Shown here piece by piece: positions 1-8,830 of a stretch of 64,000 nucleotides of DNA. The DNA is from Ruminococcus sp. AF31-8BH (GTDB taxonomy: Bacteria; Bacillota; Clostridia; Lachnospirales; Lachnospiraceae): positions 54,303-118,302 of the forward strand of contig NZ_QTVN01000011.1 of the NCBI RefSeq assembly GCF_003460605.1, in the 5' to 3' direction. The notes beneath the pieces are model-generated. The model made no database searches. It worked only from the letters and a program-made list of their open reading frames with translations, and was not told where the DNA came from. Numbering within the stretch: position 1 is the stretch's first letter; each line of letters opens with the position of its first letter. The position numbers and the translations under genes were made by a program.

Positions 1-299
1 CGCACCAGCCGATAATCACAAAATCCAGAATGCCCCACTCTTTGCAGCACTTCTCCAAGCTTGTATTTTCGGATAAACGAAAGCTTATACTTGCACTCAA
101 AATCTGAGATAAATGCTTCGTTTATTTTTATATTCTCACCTGGCAAGCTTACTGTTAAAATGTCATATAGTTCCTCTTCCTGATCTTTTTTCTTGACCAT
201 TGCGATAAAAAGCCTGTTTTTGCAACGATAAGAATCCACTTTCAAAATGAGTTCTTCTTTGCACAGACTTCCTTCGTATTCCAAAGTTTTCTGTTCCAT
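1..299 (-). CDS. DUF4313-like mobile-element protein (3' end outside window)
   Basis: A leftward frame opens with ATG at 299 behind a very strong GGAGGAGGAA ribosome site and stays open to the window edge (about 99 residues visible). The spacing of the motifs INEAFISDF, LSFI..YKLG and HSGFCDYRLV resembles DUF4313 proteins carried by clostridial conjugative elements and plasmids. Function is unknown. The neighbouring Y-family polymerase fits an integrative-element setting. Family naming is from memory of the motif pattern. Confidence 0.6.
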   Translation of the reverse strand, partial: MEQKTLEYEGSLCKEELILKVDSYRCKNRLFIAMVKKKDQEEELYDILTVSLPGENIKINEAFISDFECKYKLSFIRKYKLGEVLQRVGHSGFCDYRLV

Positions 300-394
300 G
301 TTCCTCCTCCGATATGCTTATATTTTTTTGAATTATCCAGTAACTCCTTTCCTTCGTATTTGCGCCCTTAGCTTGGATTCTGGAATTTTTGACA

Positions 395-438
395 ACAAAA
401 AAAGACACCAAAAATCCATTCCAGGTTTTTGATGTCTT
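395..438 (-). terminator. intrinsic terminator (leftward)
   Basis: On the minus strand AAAGACATCAAAAACC pairs imperfectly with TTTTTGGTGTCTTT and is followed by a run of seven T. It lies between the polymerase operon and the DUF4313 gene. It is also downstream of the promoter at 541-569, so it could either end the polymerase operon or act as an attenuator in the DUF4313 leader. Confidence 0.7.
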
Positions 439-504
439 TCTATATTTTCCAGATCTATTGTCTCAAATGATTGCTTCTGATTCGCACCAGAACTAAATTT
501 CCCT

Positions 505-569
505 GCATAGAGTGCTATGCATAAACGATAATTCGATTATAGAATAGCACAATATATAGTGCGTGTCAA
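505..569 (-). promoter_or_regulatory. promoter with palindromic operator-like sites
   Basis: Read leftward: TTGACA (569-564), a 17-base spacer, then TATTCT (546-541). The spacer contains the near-palindrome GCACTATATATTGTGC (547-562). Just downstream is a second inverted repeat, GCATAG/CTATGC around a 4-base loop (505-520). This layout suits a repressor-controlled promoter firing towards the DUF4313 gene. The regulator is not identified. Confidence 0.55.
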
Positions 570-626
570 TTGCATATTTCCATATATTGTATTTCCATTT
601 TCTCTGACAGTCTGCAGCTTCACGTA

Positions 627-872
627 TCAGGAGCAGCGTCTCTCCATAAACCATTTATCAAATTCATAGTATAAATGGCTCTCTTTTCCATTCACCATTA
701 TGGTGTAACAAATTCCGGTTCCACCTGCTTTTCGACTAGCACAGCGCTCCCTTGCAAAGATACGGTCCACATGATATTTTTCCCCGTCTTCCCAGATAAA
801 GTCCACCGGGCTCATAGTTCCATCGTTGTCAAAATTGACAAGGACATCCACATATACTTTTGCATTTTCCAT
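627..872 (-). CDS. conserved hypothetical protein in the polymerase operon
   Basis: An 81-residue protein with no family I can name. ATG at 872 follows GGGAGGTAATTGGTAA. Those bases include the end and stop of the polymerase gene, so the two genes are translationally close and surely co-transcribed. The protein is acidic/aromatic with repeated Tyr, Phe and Trp (VDFIWEDGEKYHVDRIF) and has no membrane segment. Small genes of this kind commonly follow Y-family polymerases in clostridial mobile elements. It could be an accessory subunit, but that is only inference. Confidence 0.65.
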   Translation of the reverse strand: MENAKVYVDVLVNFDNDGTMSPVDFIWEDGEKYHVDRIFARERCASRKAGGTGICYTIMVNGKESHLYYEFDKWFMERRCS

Positions 873-879
873 TTACCAA

Positions 880-2130
880 TTACCTCCCATTAAAATACCC
901 TATCGGATGAACCGTGTGGGAACTTTGTGCATCCAGACTTGCAAGAGCTTTATCCTGATACATAAAAGCTTTTTGCACACTGAAATAGCCAAACTGTCTA
1001 CGGATTTCATCCACCGCCTGATCCATTTTCTCCTGTTTTTCTCGTTGTTCCTCGCTCACAAATAAGTCAAGCTGTATAGGAATATCGGATAATACCAGAC
1101 TTTCTACACGAACGCCCAGGCTTCTGATCGGATGCTGCCAGTTATAATGTTCCTGAAAGAGCTCGTTTGCAGCTTTCATAATCTCATTTGTAATGTCCGT
1201 AGGACGCTCCAGCTTTTTCTGCCGGGAAAAAGAATATAACCCATTATCCCGGATACTGATGGATACTACCTTGCATTTAAACCCATGTTTTCGAAGCCTG
1301 GCTGCAACACTTTCCGCTAACGCCATCAATACAATCTGCACATCCAGGTTATTTTCCAAGTCCCTGGGAGTCGTGGTACTATTGCCAATAGATTTAACAG
1401 GTGCTTCATATCCCTGGGGTGATACTGACGACTCATCCCATCCATTTGCAAAAGTATAAAGCACCAGACCCATTTTTCCCAATAAACGTTCCAGAAATTT
1501 AGGATCCGACAGGGCAAGCTCGCCAATTGTTTTAATTCCATAACAGTTTAATGTATTTCTGGTAGAACGTCCGACGTACAAAAGATCTGCAGCCGGAAGT
1601 CTCCAGAGCAGTTCTTTGTAATTTTCCTTCGTAAATGCCGTAATCCCATCAGGCTTTTTGTAATCACTTCCAAGCTTGGCAAAAATCTTATTCCAGGAAA
1701 TCCCAATACTAACTGTAATTCCCAGTTCTCTTTTCACCCTCCTGCTTATCTCCTCTGCGATTTTTCTTCCTCCCCCTTTTAAAACTGTGCTGTCCGTAAC
1801 GTCTAACCAGGCTTCATCACATCCATACGGTTCAACCAGATTCGTATACTCTCCATAGATTTCCCTTAACATAGAAGAAAACTTCAGATACAGATCCATC
1901 CGGGGTGGAACAATCACAAGATCCGGACAGGCCATTTTTGCCTGCCAGAGTGCCTGTCCAGTCTTTATCCCCTTTTTCTTTGCAATATAATTGGCGGTCA
2001 ATATAATCCCATGCCTGGCTTCCGGATCCCCGCCTACAGCCAGGGGACACCCGGCATATTCCGGATGGTATAGCATTTCTACACTGGCATAGAAGCAATT
2101 CGCATCACTGTGCAATATTATACGTTCCAC
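880..2130 (-). CDS. dinB: Y-family (lesion-bypass) DNA polymerase, DinB/UmuC-like
   Basis: Error-prone translesion polymerase, about 416 residues. The N-terminal palm motif HSDANCFYASVE carries the first catalytic Asp. The second acidic pair lies in GCDEAWLDVT, and ITVSIGISWNKIFAKLGSDYKKPDG is the usual fingers/thumb stretch. I place the start at GTG 2130 (VERIILHSD). It has GGAGG eight bases upstream and the product then begins as DinB proteins do; the longer in-frame extension would run through the SOS box. The next gene (627-872) is eight bases downstream. The gene is carried on what looks like an integrated element, where extra UmuC-like polymerases are common. Confidence 0.88.
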   Translation of the reverse strand: MERIILHSDANCFYASVEMLYHPEYAGCPLAVGGDPEARHGIILTANYIAKKKGIKTGQALWQAKMACPDLVIVPPRMDLYLKFSSMLREIYGEYTNLVEPYGCDEAWLDVTDSTVLKGGGRKIAEEISRRVKRELGITVSIGISWNKIFAKLGSDYKKPDGITAFTKENYKELLWRLPAADLLYVGRSTRNTLNCYGIKTIGELALSDPKFLERLLGKMGLVLYTFANGWDESSVSPQGYEAPVKSIGNSTTTPRDLENNLDVQIVLMALAESVAARLRKHGFKCKVVSISIRDNGLYSFSRQKKLERPTDITNEIMKAANELFQEHYNWQHPIRSLGVRVESLVLSDIPIQLDLFVSEEQREKQEKMDQAVDEIRRQFGYFSVQKAFMYQDKALASLDAQSSHTVHPIGYFNGR

Positions 2131-2150
2131 ATCCTTCGCCTCCACAATGC

Positions 2151-2162
2151 GAACATATATTC
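2151..2162. promoter_or_regulatory. probable LexA (SOS) box
   Basis: GAACATATATTC matches the Gram-positive LexA core GAAC-N4-GTTC with one mismatch. It sits about 20 bases upstream of the polymerase GTG start, where repression would work. This predicts DNA-damage induction of the two-gene operon. Confidence 0.6.
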
Positions 2163-2279
2163 TTTTACTTGTTATATCCACTTCAAGCCAGAATGTAAAG
2201 TGGCAATCTTCACCAGAATACTTTAAGCACTAAATATCGGGACAAAACTTCCTCTTTTATACTTAAAACCGTCCCAGTT

Positions 2280-2606
2280 TTAACAGGGAAAATTGACCCA
2301 CCTGCTAGAGAACGATACACTTCTCTCTGTATGCACCAATACAAGAGAGGAGGTTTGAAAGAAGGTGTATGATTTGTCCTCATCAGCAGTATATTTAATG
2401 AGTGCAAGCAAATCTTTGTCTTTGCCATCCCAGTTAATCATATTCTCCAGACCACCATTTACCTGTGCAACAGAGTTAAATTCACCTTTGCTCATTCCTT
2501 TTTCTTTCATGTCAATGAACTGATACTTGATGCCACGCTCTTTAAAGAAACGCTCAGCCTTTTTAGTATCATTACATTTCTTAGTCCCAAATATCTGTAT
2601 ATTCAT
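2280..2606 (-). pseudogene. ArsC/Spx-family thioredoxin-fold protein, 3' truncated
   Basis: Residues from MNIQIFGTKKCND to about YTADEDK match the ArsC/Spx family: a thioredoxin fold with one N-terminal active Cys in KKCNDTKKAE and the usual FIDMKEKGMSKGEF segment. From about position 2370 downward the product no longer resembles the family. The expected 30-40 C-terminal residues are replaced by an unrelated tail ending at 2280, which suggests a deletion or recombination joint. I prefer ATG 2606 over 2639 by homology. It lies just after the flavin-binding gene and was probably its operon partner. Confidence 0.65.
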
Positions 2607-2638
2607 AATCTGTATTCCTTTGCTATCTTCTTTTGTCA

Positions 2639-3031
2639 TTAGAATTTTACAACTTCCGGCTCATGTGTAAATGATGAGAATGTAGCTGTTGCGTTTTTAA
2701 AATAGAACACCTCAGTATTACCATCATCTGCAGAATACATCTTCTGTAATGAAGGATATGCATCAAGCATAGACTGTCTTGCTTCTACTCTGTCATCCTC
2801 AATCAGTTCACCAGCAACACGAAGCCACTCACCATTCTTAAAAGCACAGATTTCTGCCTTTGAATTTGCGTGTAACTGCTTTGATACCTCTTTGACTTTA
2901 CCTGTCTGTATGTAAAGTTTTCCTTCAAAAATATGTGCTGTTCCAAAAGGTCTTACTCTTGGTTGATTGCCTTCTACTGTTGCTAAATAATATGTTCCTG
3001 CTTCTTTTAAAAATTTAAAAACTCGTTCCAT
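2639..3031 (-). CDS. pyridoxamine 5'-phosphate oxidase-family flavin-binding protein
   Basis: A 130-residue single-domain split-barrel protein: LATVEGNQPRVRPFGTAHIF early and ICAFKNGEWLRVAGEL in the middle are typical of small PPOX-like FMN proteins of clostridia. These are usually annotated as general-stress or redox proteins, and the true substrate is unknown. The stop overlaps the next reading frame by one base (TAATG). An extended -10 lies upstream at 3176-3184. The gene looks intact. Confidence 0.8.
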   Translation of the reverse strand: MERVFKFLKEAGTYYLATVEGNQPRVRPFGTAHIFEGKLYIQTGKVKEVSKQLHANSKAEICAFKNGEWLRVAGELIEDDRVEARQSMLDAYPSLQKMYSADDGNTEVFYFKNATATFSSFTHEPEVVKF

Positions 3032-3175
3032 TGCTTAATCCTCCATTTTCCGAATAATTATTATCAAAAATTATGATTTTTCTCTGATCCATTACCTTGT
3101 CTTACGCATTAGCCAATCCGTCATCTGTAAAAGCCTTCCTAACAGTTATTGTACTCGGATACCTATATAGAACAT

Positions 3176-3184
3176 ATTATACCA
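3176..3184 (-). promoter_or_regulatory. extended -10 promoter element
   Basis: On the minus strand TGGTATAAT is a TGn-extended -10, 145 bases upstream of the flavin-protein start. No good -35 is visible. The remaining 3031-3308 interval shows no coding signal. Confidence 0.4.
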
Positions 3185-3307
3185 TCTAATGACGCATTTG
3201 GCGATTACTCAATTTCGGCACTATTCTCATTAACGAATAAAGACAGCACCAAAACCGGCACTGCCTCATTTTCAACTTCTTTGTTATTTCATTTAATTAT
3301 CCGACAA

Positions 3308-4474
3308 TCATTTTGCCTTTGTGTTATTTTTACGTACCGCCACTTTCTCCACAGCCTTCACCTCACAAAGCACATAATCCCTTCGCTTTTTGCTAAAAAG
3401 CAACCTCACAATCCGGTAACACCAATACGCCGGTATCAGCCACTTATGCTTTACCAGTAGCGGATAATTCTCATACAGCTCCATTCCCGGAAATACTCTG
3501 TGCCGATAGTAACTAAGCTTTGACAGATTCTTCTTTCCATCTGCTTTTTTCTGTTTCTCCATGCGGTTTGCGACCATGCGGTCAAAGGTTCCGTACACGC
3601 CGGAAGAAAGATAGTATTGAAGCATCTCCAATTCATCTGCCGATAACGACTGTTTAAAGGAAGCCAGATCATATGTCTGTTGTGGTGCAAACACTTTCCT
3701 GCATAATATACGGTTATGCTGCTCGAAATCATCAATTCCAAGTTTTTTACACTCTGCCTGGATATAATCAAAATCAAGTGTGGCTTCCTTTGCATTCAGA
3801 TAGGCATAGAAATCCAATAAGGTACGCAGGCCTGTACCACTACCGCTGTAATGCTTGTAAGCGTGGCTTGTGATGTAAATGTAGAAATCCTCGTCACTCA
3901 TATGATAGCCATAGCTGGTGTTCTTTCCTTTACCGCCACATGCATTGTTTACTGCATGATTTGCATCGCCTGTATGAACAATTTCATCCGGTATCAGACG
4001 TTCCTTGCCCTTTAATTTTTGCTCTGCGCTTGTCTGAAACTCATGCGCATCCGTATCCTGCGTATAAATCATAAGTGTATCCACATCATCGTGATACCAT
4101 GCAAACACTTCCGCAAGAATCGTCAGTGAAATTTCTCCGGCATTCTTCTTCAGCACTCGTCCTGTTGATAAGGTTCTTCCCGAAATCGGCCATTCATCAT
4201 ACATCTGCTTTAACCATTCTTCCGAAGAATCCATATCTAACAAATCGGCCTTTCGCACATTTCTGCGAAGATAGCGCATCAATTCTGATACTTTTGATAC
4301 CGCAGCCTCTACAATATAGTACAGGTTTATATCCTCATCACCGACTAAAGCTCCATATTTAGTTTCATCAATCCAGTAAAGTGGGTATCCATTAGATATG
4401 AGTTGCTCAACATACACACTTCGATACTCTGAATCCTCGATTTCTTCCATTACCAACTTTGGTATAAGAATCAA
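3308..4474 (-). pseudogene. chimeric ORF: PIN-like N-terminus joined to NTP_transf_5-type nucleotidyltransferase C-terminus
   Basis: The open frame is 388 codons but looks like two unrelated genes. Residues 1 to about 150 (VDTLMIYTQDTDAHEF and an acidic start) look PIN-domain-like. From about residue 185 onward, YGYHMSDEDFYIYITSHAYK, TGLRTLLDFYAYLNA and YYRHRVFPGMELYENYP match the nucleotidyltransferase family PF14907 found in polysaccharide loci, but without that family's N-terminal catalytic region. There is no ATG and no ribosome site at the 5' end. The frame runs back to a TGA and overlaps an oppositely oriented hsdR remnant. I infer a recombination product rather than a functional gene, although a real fusion cannot be excluded. 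Confidence 0.5.
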
Positions 4475-4479
4475 ATCTT

Positions 4480-5384
4480 CAAAAAAATCATTACGAACAA
4501 GGAATAAACGCTGATTTCAATCAAGATTATGCAATTGATGAGGTTCGATTATTTCGTTTTTTGAATGATACACAAGCCGAAGTAATAAAGGAACTTCATA
4601 TTCTGGACAGTGCAGCAGAAAAGAAGAAATTTCTAGACCCCCTGAGTAAAAAGCTCTCCGATGATGGTGTTGTTGAGGTTTTGCGTAAACCATTTAAATA
4701 CAAACACAAAAGCTTAGATTTATATATGGTTTTCCTTCTGACGGAAACAAAGAGGCTTCAGAACAATATGAAAAGAACATATTTAGTGTAACGCGGCAAT
4801 TACAATATTCTAAGCAACATGGCCGCCGCGCACTTGATATGACTATTTTCTTAAACGGATTACCTATTATGACTTTTGAGCTTAAAAATCAGCTAACCAA
4901 ACAGAATGTCCAAGATGCAATACACCAATATAAATCAGATAGCGAACCATCGGAACTTATATTTAATTTTAAACGATGTCTTGTTCATTTTGCAGTCGAT
5001 GATAACGAAGTCTACATGTGTACCGAACTTAAAAAGGAAAAAACTTGGTTTCTACCATTTAACAAAGGTCATAACGATGGTGCAGGTAACCCACCTAATC
5101 CGATTGGAATTAAAACAGACTACCTTTGGAAAGAAATCCTTACCAAGGGTGAGCTTTCAAATATTCTAGAGAACTATGCACAAGTGGTATGCGAGGAAGA
5201 CGAAGAAACAAAGAAGAAAACCTATAAACAGATTTTCCCTGACTTTACCGTGTCTCCGGCAAAGTCGCCGAGAGAATATGCAATGTCAAGAAACCCTTTA
5301 TTTATCAGTGTTTTGAATAGTCCTATTTCTCAACCCTTGACATCAATACCACGCACTCCACATGTATCGCATAAAAGGACTTAA
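4480..5384 (+). pseudogene. hsdR: type I restriction enzyme R subunit (hsdR) N-terminal remnant
   Basis: The translation EQGINADFNQDYAIDEVRLF, then LDMTIFLNGLPIMTFELKNQ, is the HsdR N-terminal nuclease domain (PD-(D/E)xK, with E and K in FELKNQ). The frame breaks near 4730: YMVF must jump one base to continue as PSDGNKEASEQ, so one base was lost. After KQIFP (about 5240) the protein departs from HsdR into unrelated residues and stops at 5384. The helicase part and both ends are missing, and no hsdM or hsdS is near. A dead fragment. Confidence 0.8.
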
Positions 5385-5513
5385 ATAACAGGAACTCTCA
5401 TCAGCAATTACTTCAGAAACAATGTGATTCATACCGAAGATAAAGACGAATTGTCAGAGACGGAAAATCGCTCCCCCCAGTAAATACAAGGATACGGGGG
5501 AGTATCCCAAAAT

Positions 5514-6190
5514 GGACTTGTTAACAAACTCACTTTTTCAGTGTTTATTTCTGCATGTTTTTGAAATGCCATAAAACGGCTCGTAAATTCGGTTATTCAA
5601 ACCGTTTTTACCAGCCGCTTTAAATTTAATGCCGTTGCCGATAAGAGACATTCTTCTGTCGCTTTCTGAAGACCTCTTTTCTGGATTTTATTCAATTTAT
5701 GTTCTCGTTTTAAAACTGCGAATGTTCCTTCTTCCCATATCTTCCTAAGCCGCATGACCCTCAAATAATCACCGCTCCCTACTTTCTTGCTATATCGATA
5801 AAATGAAGGATAATAGGCACTCGCATTAATCCTAACTGTACCGAGCTCTGTGGCACAAGCTGAAAAATCCGGGCAGTTTTTACATTGTTCTGATATTCAC
5901 AGATAGCTGTATAACCTTGGACTCTTAATAACTCCATCCCTCTGTGTATCGTTCCTATATCATATCCGCCAGATAACTCAGCCCCTTTTTACAAACCTGA
6001 TGGATATAGCCACACTCTGGATCTGTCCGGCTTTTTAAAGATTCTTTCTCTTTTTTTACATTCTCCGGTTCTTTATAACTAGGAATGGACGAAAGCTCTG
6101 CTTCCAATTCTTCCATATATCTTACAGTAGAGCGTTGGACCGCCTCAACTGCCTCATAGCGGCTGTCCCAGGATAAAACGGTCCTAGGAA
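5514..6190 (-). pseudogene. IS1182-family transposase, C-terminal relic
   Basis: Degenerate leftward transposase: SRTDPECGYIHQVCKKGLSY is seen at 6120-5990, then a premature TAG. The cysteine-rich and C-terminal part (5900-5560) is nearly the same as the copy at 39.93-40.42 kb. A terminal segment, GGACTTGTTAACAAACT at 5514-5530, matches the complement of the far IS end at 41.5 kb. The N-terminal half is gone and a kinase relic follows directly, so the element inserted into that gene or recombined with it. Confidence 0.75.
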
Positions 6191-6204
6191 TACAGTAATT
6201 TTTC

Positions 6205-6664
6205 TTTGTTCAACTGTCAAAGACAGGAATATACTACCTTTTCTTTCGAATTCCAAATAGGCAAATGCTCTCCATATATATATATAAGTTCATCGCATCT
6301 TGCTGGAACTTTTTCTGCGATATCATTCAATAAACCGAATGAATTTTTCCCCTTTTTAATTCTTCTGACATCTCATATTCACCAAACTTCTGTTCAAACC
6401 AGCACATTACTCTACCACCAGTGGTTCCTCCCTAAAGCAGCCAGCAATTTGGTACTACATGGCAGCCAAAGATTGAACGGGGTCTGATTTATAAGAATCA
6501 ATACAAATACTGATTTCTCCCTCCTGGCCGCCCTGTTCTCGTATTTTTCCGTTTATTAACACACCTGATCCAAAAGTTTCGCATACAGCATCCAGACCAC
6601 CTGAAACTATAGGGATCCTCTCACATAGACCTGACTCTGTGCATATTTTTTCGTCACACTGCAT
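6205..6664 (-). pseudogene. FGGY carbohydrate kinase remnant
   Basis: GGLDAVCETFGSGVLINGK, then EQGGQEGEISICIDSY, then (after a frame change) GGTTGGGRVMCWFEQKFGEYE and GEHLPIWNSKEKVVYS, read as the central part of an FGGY sugar kinase (roughly residues 230-370). There is no start region. At least one frameshift lies near 6455 and the 3' end meets the IS1182 relic. It belongs to a different FGGY subgroup from the intact kinase at 59953-61443. It may be the leftover of a sugar operon that once lay here. Confidence 0.7.
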
Positions 6665-6701
6665 GACACGGATATAAAGCTGGTAGCATAACTGAACAAA
6701 T

Positions 6702-7262
6702 TTATATCAGTAAAAGATTCATCCCCAATCCTATAATCCCGCAACAGCACATTACCAATATAGGATTACATTTCCATTTTCTCAAAACAATAAACGCTAC
6801 TAAAAACAGTATCACACCTATCCAATTAATATGGGTCAAATCAATAGACTTTCCTTGAAAAACAACCAACTCCAAAATTGATAGGCCAGCAGATGCAATG
6901 AGTGCAACCACTGCCGGTCGAAGGCTTGCAAGTACACATTGAAGGCCTGACATATTTTTATAGCGAAAATAGACATATGCCAAAATAGACACGATTAGAC
7001 AAGACGGAAGAATACAACCGAAAGTAGCAATAAGAGCTCCCGGAATACCGGCAATCCTAACGCCAACAAAAGTAGCAGAATTTACTGCGATAGGCCCCGG
7101 TGTCATTTCCGCAATTGTAATCAAATCAGTAAATTCATTCATTGTAAGCCAATTATGACTTGTCACCACTTGATTTTGAATCAACGGCATAGCTGCATAA
7201 CCCCCGCCAATGCTAAACATTCCAACTTGTAAAAAACTTAAAAACATCTGTAAATATATCAT
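6702..7262 (-). CDS. chromate transporter family protein, second half
   Basis: 186 residues with a CHR domain: FSIGGGYAAMPLIQNQVV near residue 20 and MTPGPIAVNSATFVG near residue 60 are signature stretches, with about five to six hydrophobic segments. Its start overlaps the stop of the upstream CHR gene by four bases, the usual two-gene form in Firmicutes where both halves make one transporter. Chromate export is the family activity, but the natural substrate in gut anaerobes is uncertain. It ends in ordinary sequence next to the kinase relic. Confidence 0.85.
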   Translation of the reverse strand: MIYLQMFLSFLQVGMFSIGGGYAAMPLIQNQVVTSHNWLTMNEFTDLITIAEMTPGPIAVNSATFVGVRIAGIPGALIATFGCILPSCLIVSILAYVYFRYKNMSGLQCVLASLRPAVVALIASAGLSILELVVFQGKSIDLTHINWIGVILFLVAFIVLRKWKCNPILVMCCCGIIGLGMNLLLI

Positions 7263-7834
7263 GATGCATTTCCTTTCCTCTGTTCTACGACCGCTATAAT
7301 GACTCCTACGAAGGCTGATATTATAATGATATAAATAACATTTATCTGAAAGATGAATGTAGCAACAAAAGCAGCTATTAAAATAATATAGTGAATCCAG
7401 TTTTTCTGCTTTATAACATTAGCTCCCAAACTGCATACTACATCAAGTATCACTGCAGCAACACCTGCCTGCATCCCCTTTAAAATAAGCGCAATGTAGG
7501 TATTAGTTGCAAATGCAACGTAGAAAAATGAAATGATAGTAAGAATAACCATAGGTGGAATTATTGTTCCTATTACCGCCACAACCATACCGGGAAGCCC
7601 ACCTGTTTTCCATCCAACTAATATAGCTGCGTTTACGGCAATCGCGCCAGGGGAAGATTGTGCAATGGCCGTCAAATCAAGCATTTCCTCTTCATCAATC
7701 CAATGTAATTCATCCACAAATTTTTTCTTCATAAATGTAATAATTACAAATCCACCACCAAAGGTAAACGTACTAATATAAATAGTAGTGAAAAAAAGTT
7801 TTAATAATATGTATTTTTTTGAGTTTTTATTCAT
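7259..7834 (-). CDS. chromate transporter family protein, first half
   Basis: 191 residues from ATG 7834, which has AGGAGGAAAAATAAAT in front. An upstream ATG at 7858 is less likely because that ribosome site lies inside it. TFGGGFVIITFMKKKFV and QSSPGAIAVNAAILVGWKTG are CHR-domain signatures, with several membrane helices. Pairs with 6702-7262. It is divergent from the LysR gene at 7942 across a 107-base AT-rich gap, so that LysR may control it. Confidence 0.85.
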   Translation of the reverse strand: MNKNSKKYILLKLFFTTIYISTFTFGGGFVIITFMKKKFVDELHWIDEEEMLDLTAIAQSSPGAIAVNAAILVGWKTGGLPGMVVAVIGTIIPPMVILTIISFFYVAFATNTYIALILKGMQAGVAAVILDVVCSLGANVIKQKNWIHYIILIAAFVATFIFQINVIYIIIISAFVGVIIAVVEQRKGNAS

Positions 7835-7941
7835 ATTTATTTTTCCTCCTGTTCTCATATTACCACTTGTCAGCTAATAAGTAAAATGCTATTATATTAT
7901 TATATATATAACATAAATTACATAATATTAAAGAGATCCAT

Positions 7942-8829
7942 ATGAATATTAGACATTTGAAAATTTTTGTCATCGTATATCAGAATATGAGTGTCACAAA
8001 AGCGGCAAAAATCCTGCATATAGCGCAGCCGGCAGTTACACGATCAATCCAGGATTTAGAAAATGATTATGGCGTGTGTCTGTTTGATCGCTTAAATCAT
8101 CGTTTATATCGAACTCCACTAGCAGATGAATTATATACAAGGGCATGCTATATTCTTGACTCCTTGGATGAATTAGACAGCACACTCAGACATAATGGCA
8201 GATGCAAAATATTAAATATCGGAAGTACAATGACTATAGGCAATTTTATGCTCCCGAATGTTGTGTCTCAATTTAATAGGATATGTCCTACGGTACAGGT
8301 AAAAGTTGTTGTTTCGAAGAGTTCTGATATACAACAAAAAATATTAGACAATCGTTTGGACTTTGCTTTAGTTGAAGAAAATGTCAGCGCAGACTACCTG
8401 GATAAGGAATATTTAGCTACTGATTACATGCGTTTAATTTTGCCAAAAGATCATTATCTATCTGGTAAAAAAAGAATTTATATGAAAGACATTTCACAGT
8501 TTCCTCTATTATTGCGGGAAAAAGGAAGTGCAACGCGAACTTTTTTAGATCACATATTTGCAATTCATGAAATTGAAGTGAATCCCACTTGGGAAAGCGC
8601 CAACCCACAAGCATTAATTAACGCTGTATCGAAAGGAATTGGTATATCCATACTGCCCGAGAAATTGGTCCAACAAGATTTTGAAGCGGGCAGAATTGAA
8701 TTAAGGAAACTCCAGGATGAAGAACTTAAACGTAAAGCATATGTCATTTGGCATCGCCAGAAAATAATGTCTGATGAGTTGAAACTATTAAAGGAATTAT
8801 GTAAAAAAATTGCTTCAGGAGAGAAATAA
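7942..8829 (+). CDS. LysR-family transcriptional regulator
   Basis: 295 residues with an N-terminal winged helix (MNIRHLKIFVIVYQNMSVT, then AAKILHIAQPAVTRSIQDLE). A periplasmic-binding-like effector domain follows from about residue 90 (IGSTMTIGNFMLPNVVSQF). The stop is just before the sulfatase-maturase start, so the two form an operon. A decayed homologue precedes the second maturase at 42.9-43.6 kb, which shows that LysR-maturase is a conserved pair. It probably controls the maturase and perhaps the divergent chromate genes. The effector is unknown. Confidence 0.88.
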   Translation: MNIRHLKIFVIVYQNMSVTKAAKILHIAQPAVTRSIQDLENDYGVCLFDRLNHRLYRTPLADELYTRACYILDSLDELDSTLRHNGRCKILNIGSTMTIGNFMLPNVVSQFNRICPTVQVKVVVSKSSDIQQKILDNRLDFALVEENVSADYLDKEYLATDYMRLILPKDHYLSGKKRIYMKDISQFPLLLREKGSATRTFLDHIFAIHEIEVNPTWESANPQALINAVSKGIGISILPEKLVQQDFEAGRIELRKLQDEELKRKAYVIWHRQKIMSDELKLLKELCKKIASGEK

Positions 8830-8830
8830 T

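Noticed and set aside
163..411. 82-codon leftward frame overlapping the DUF4313 start
   Set aside because: It lies out of frame with a DUF4313-like gene that has a far better ribosome site, and its translation resembles nothing.
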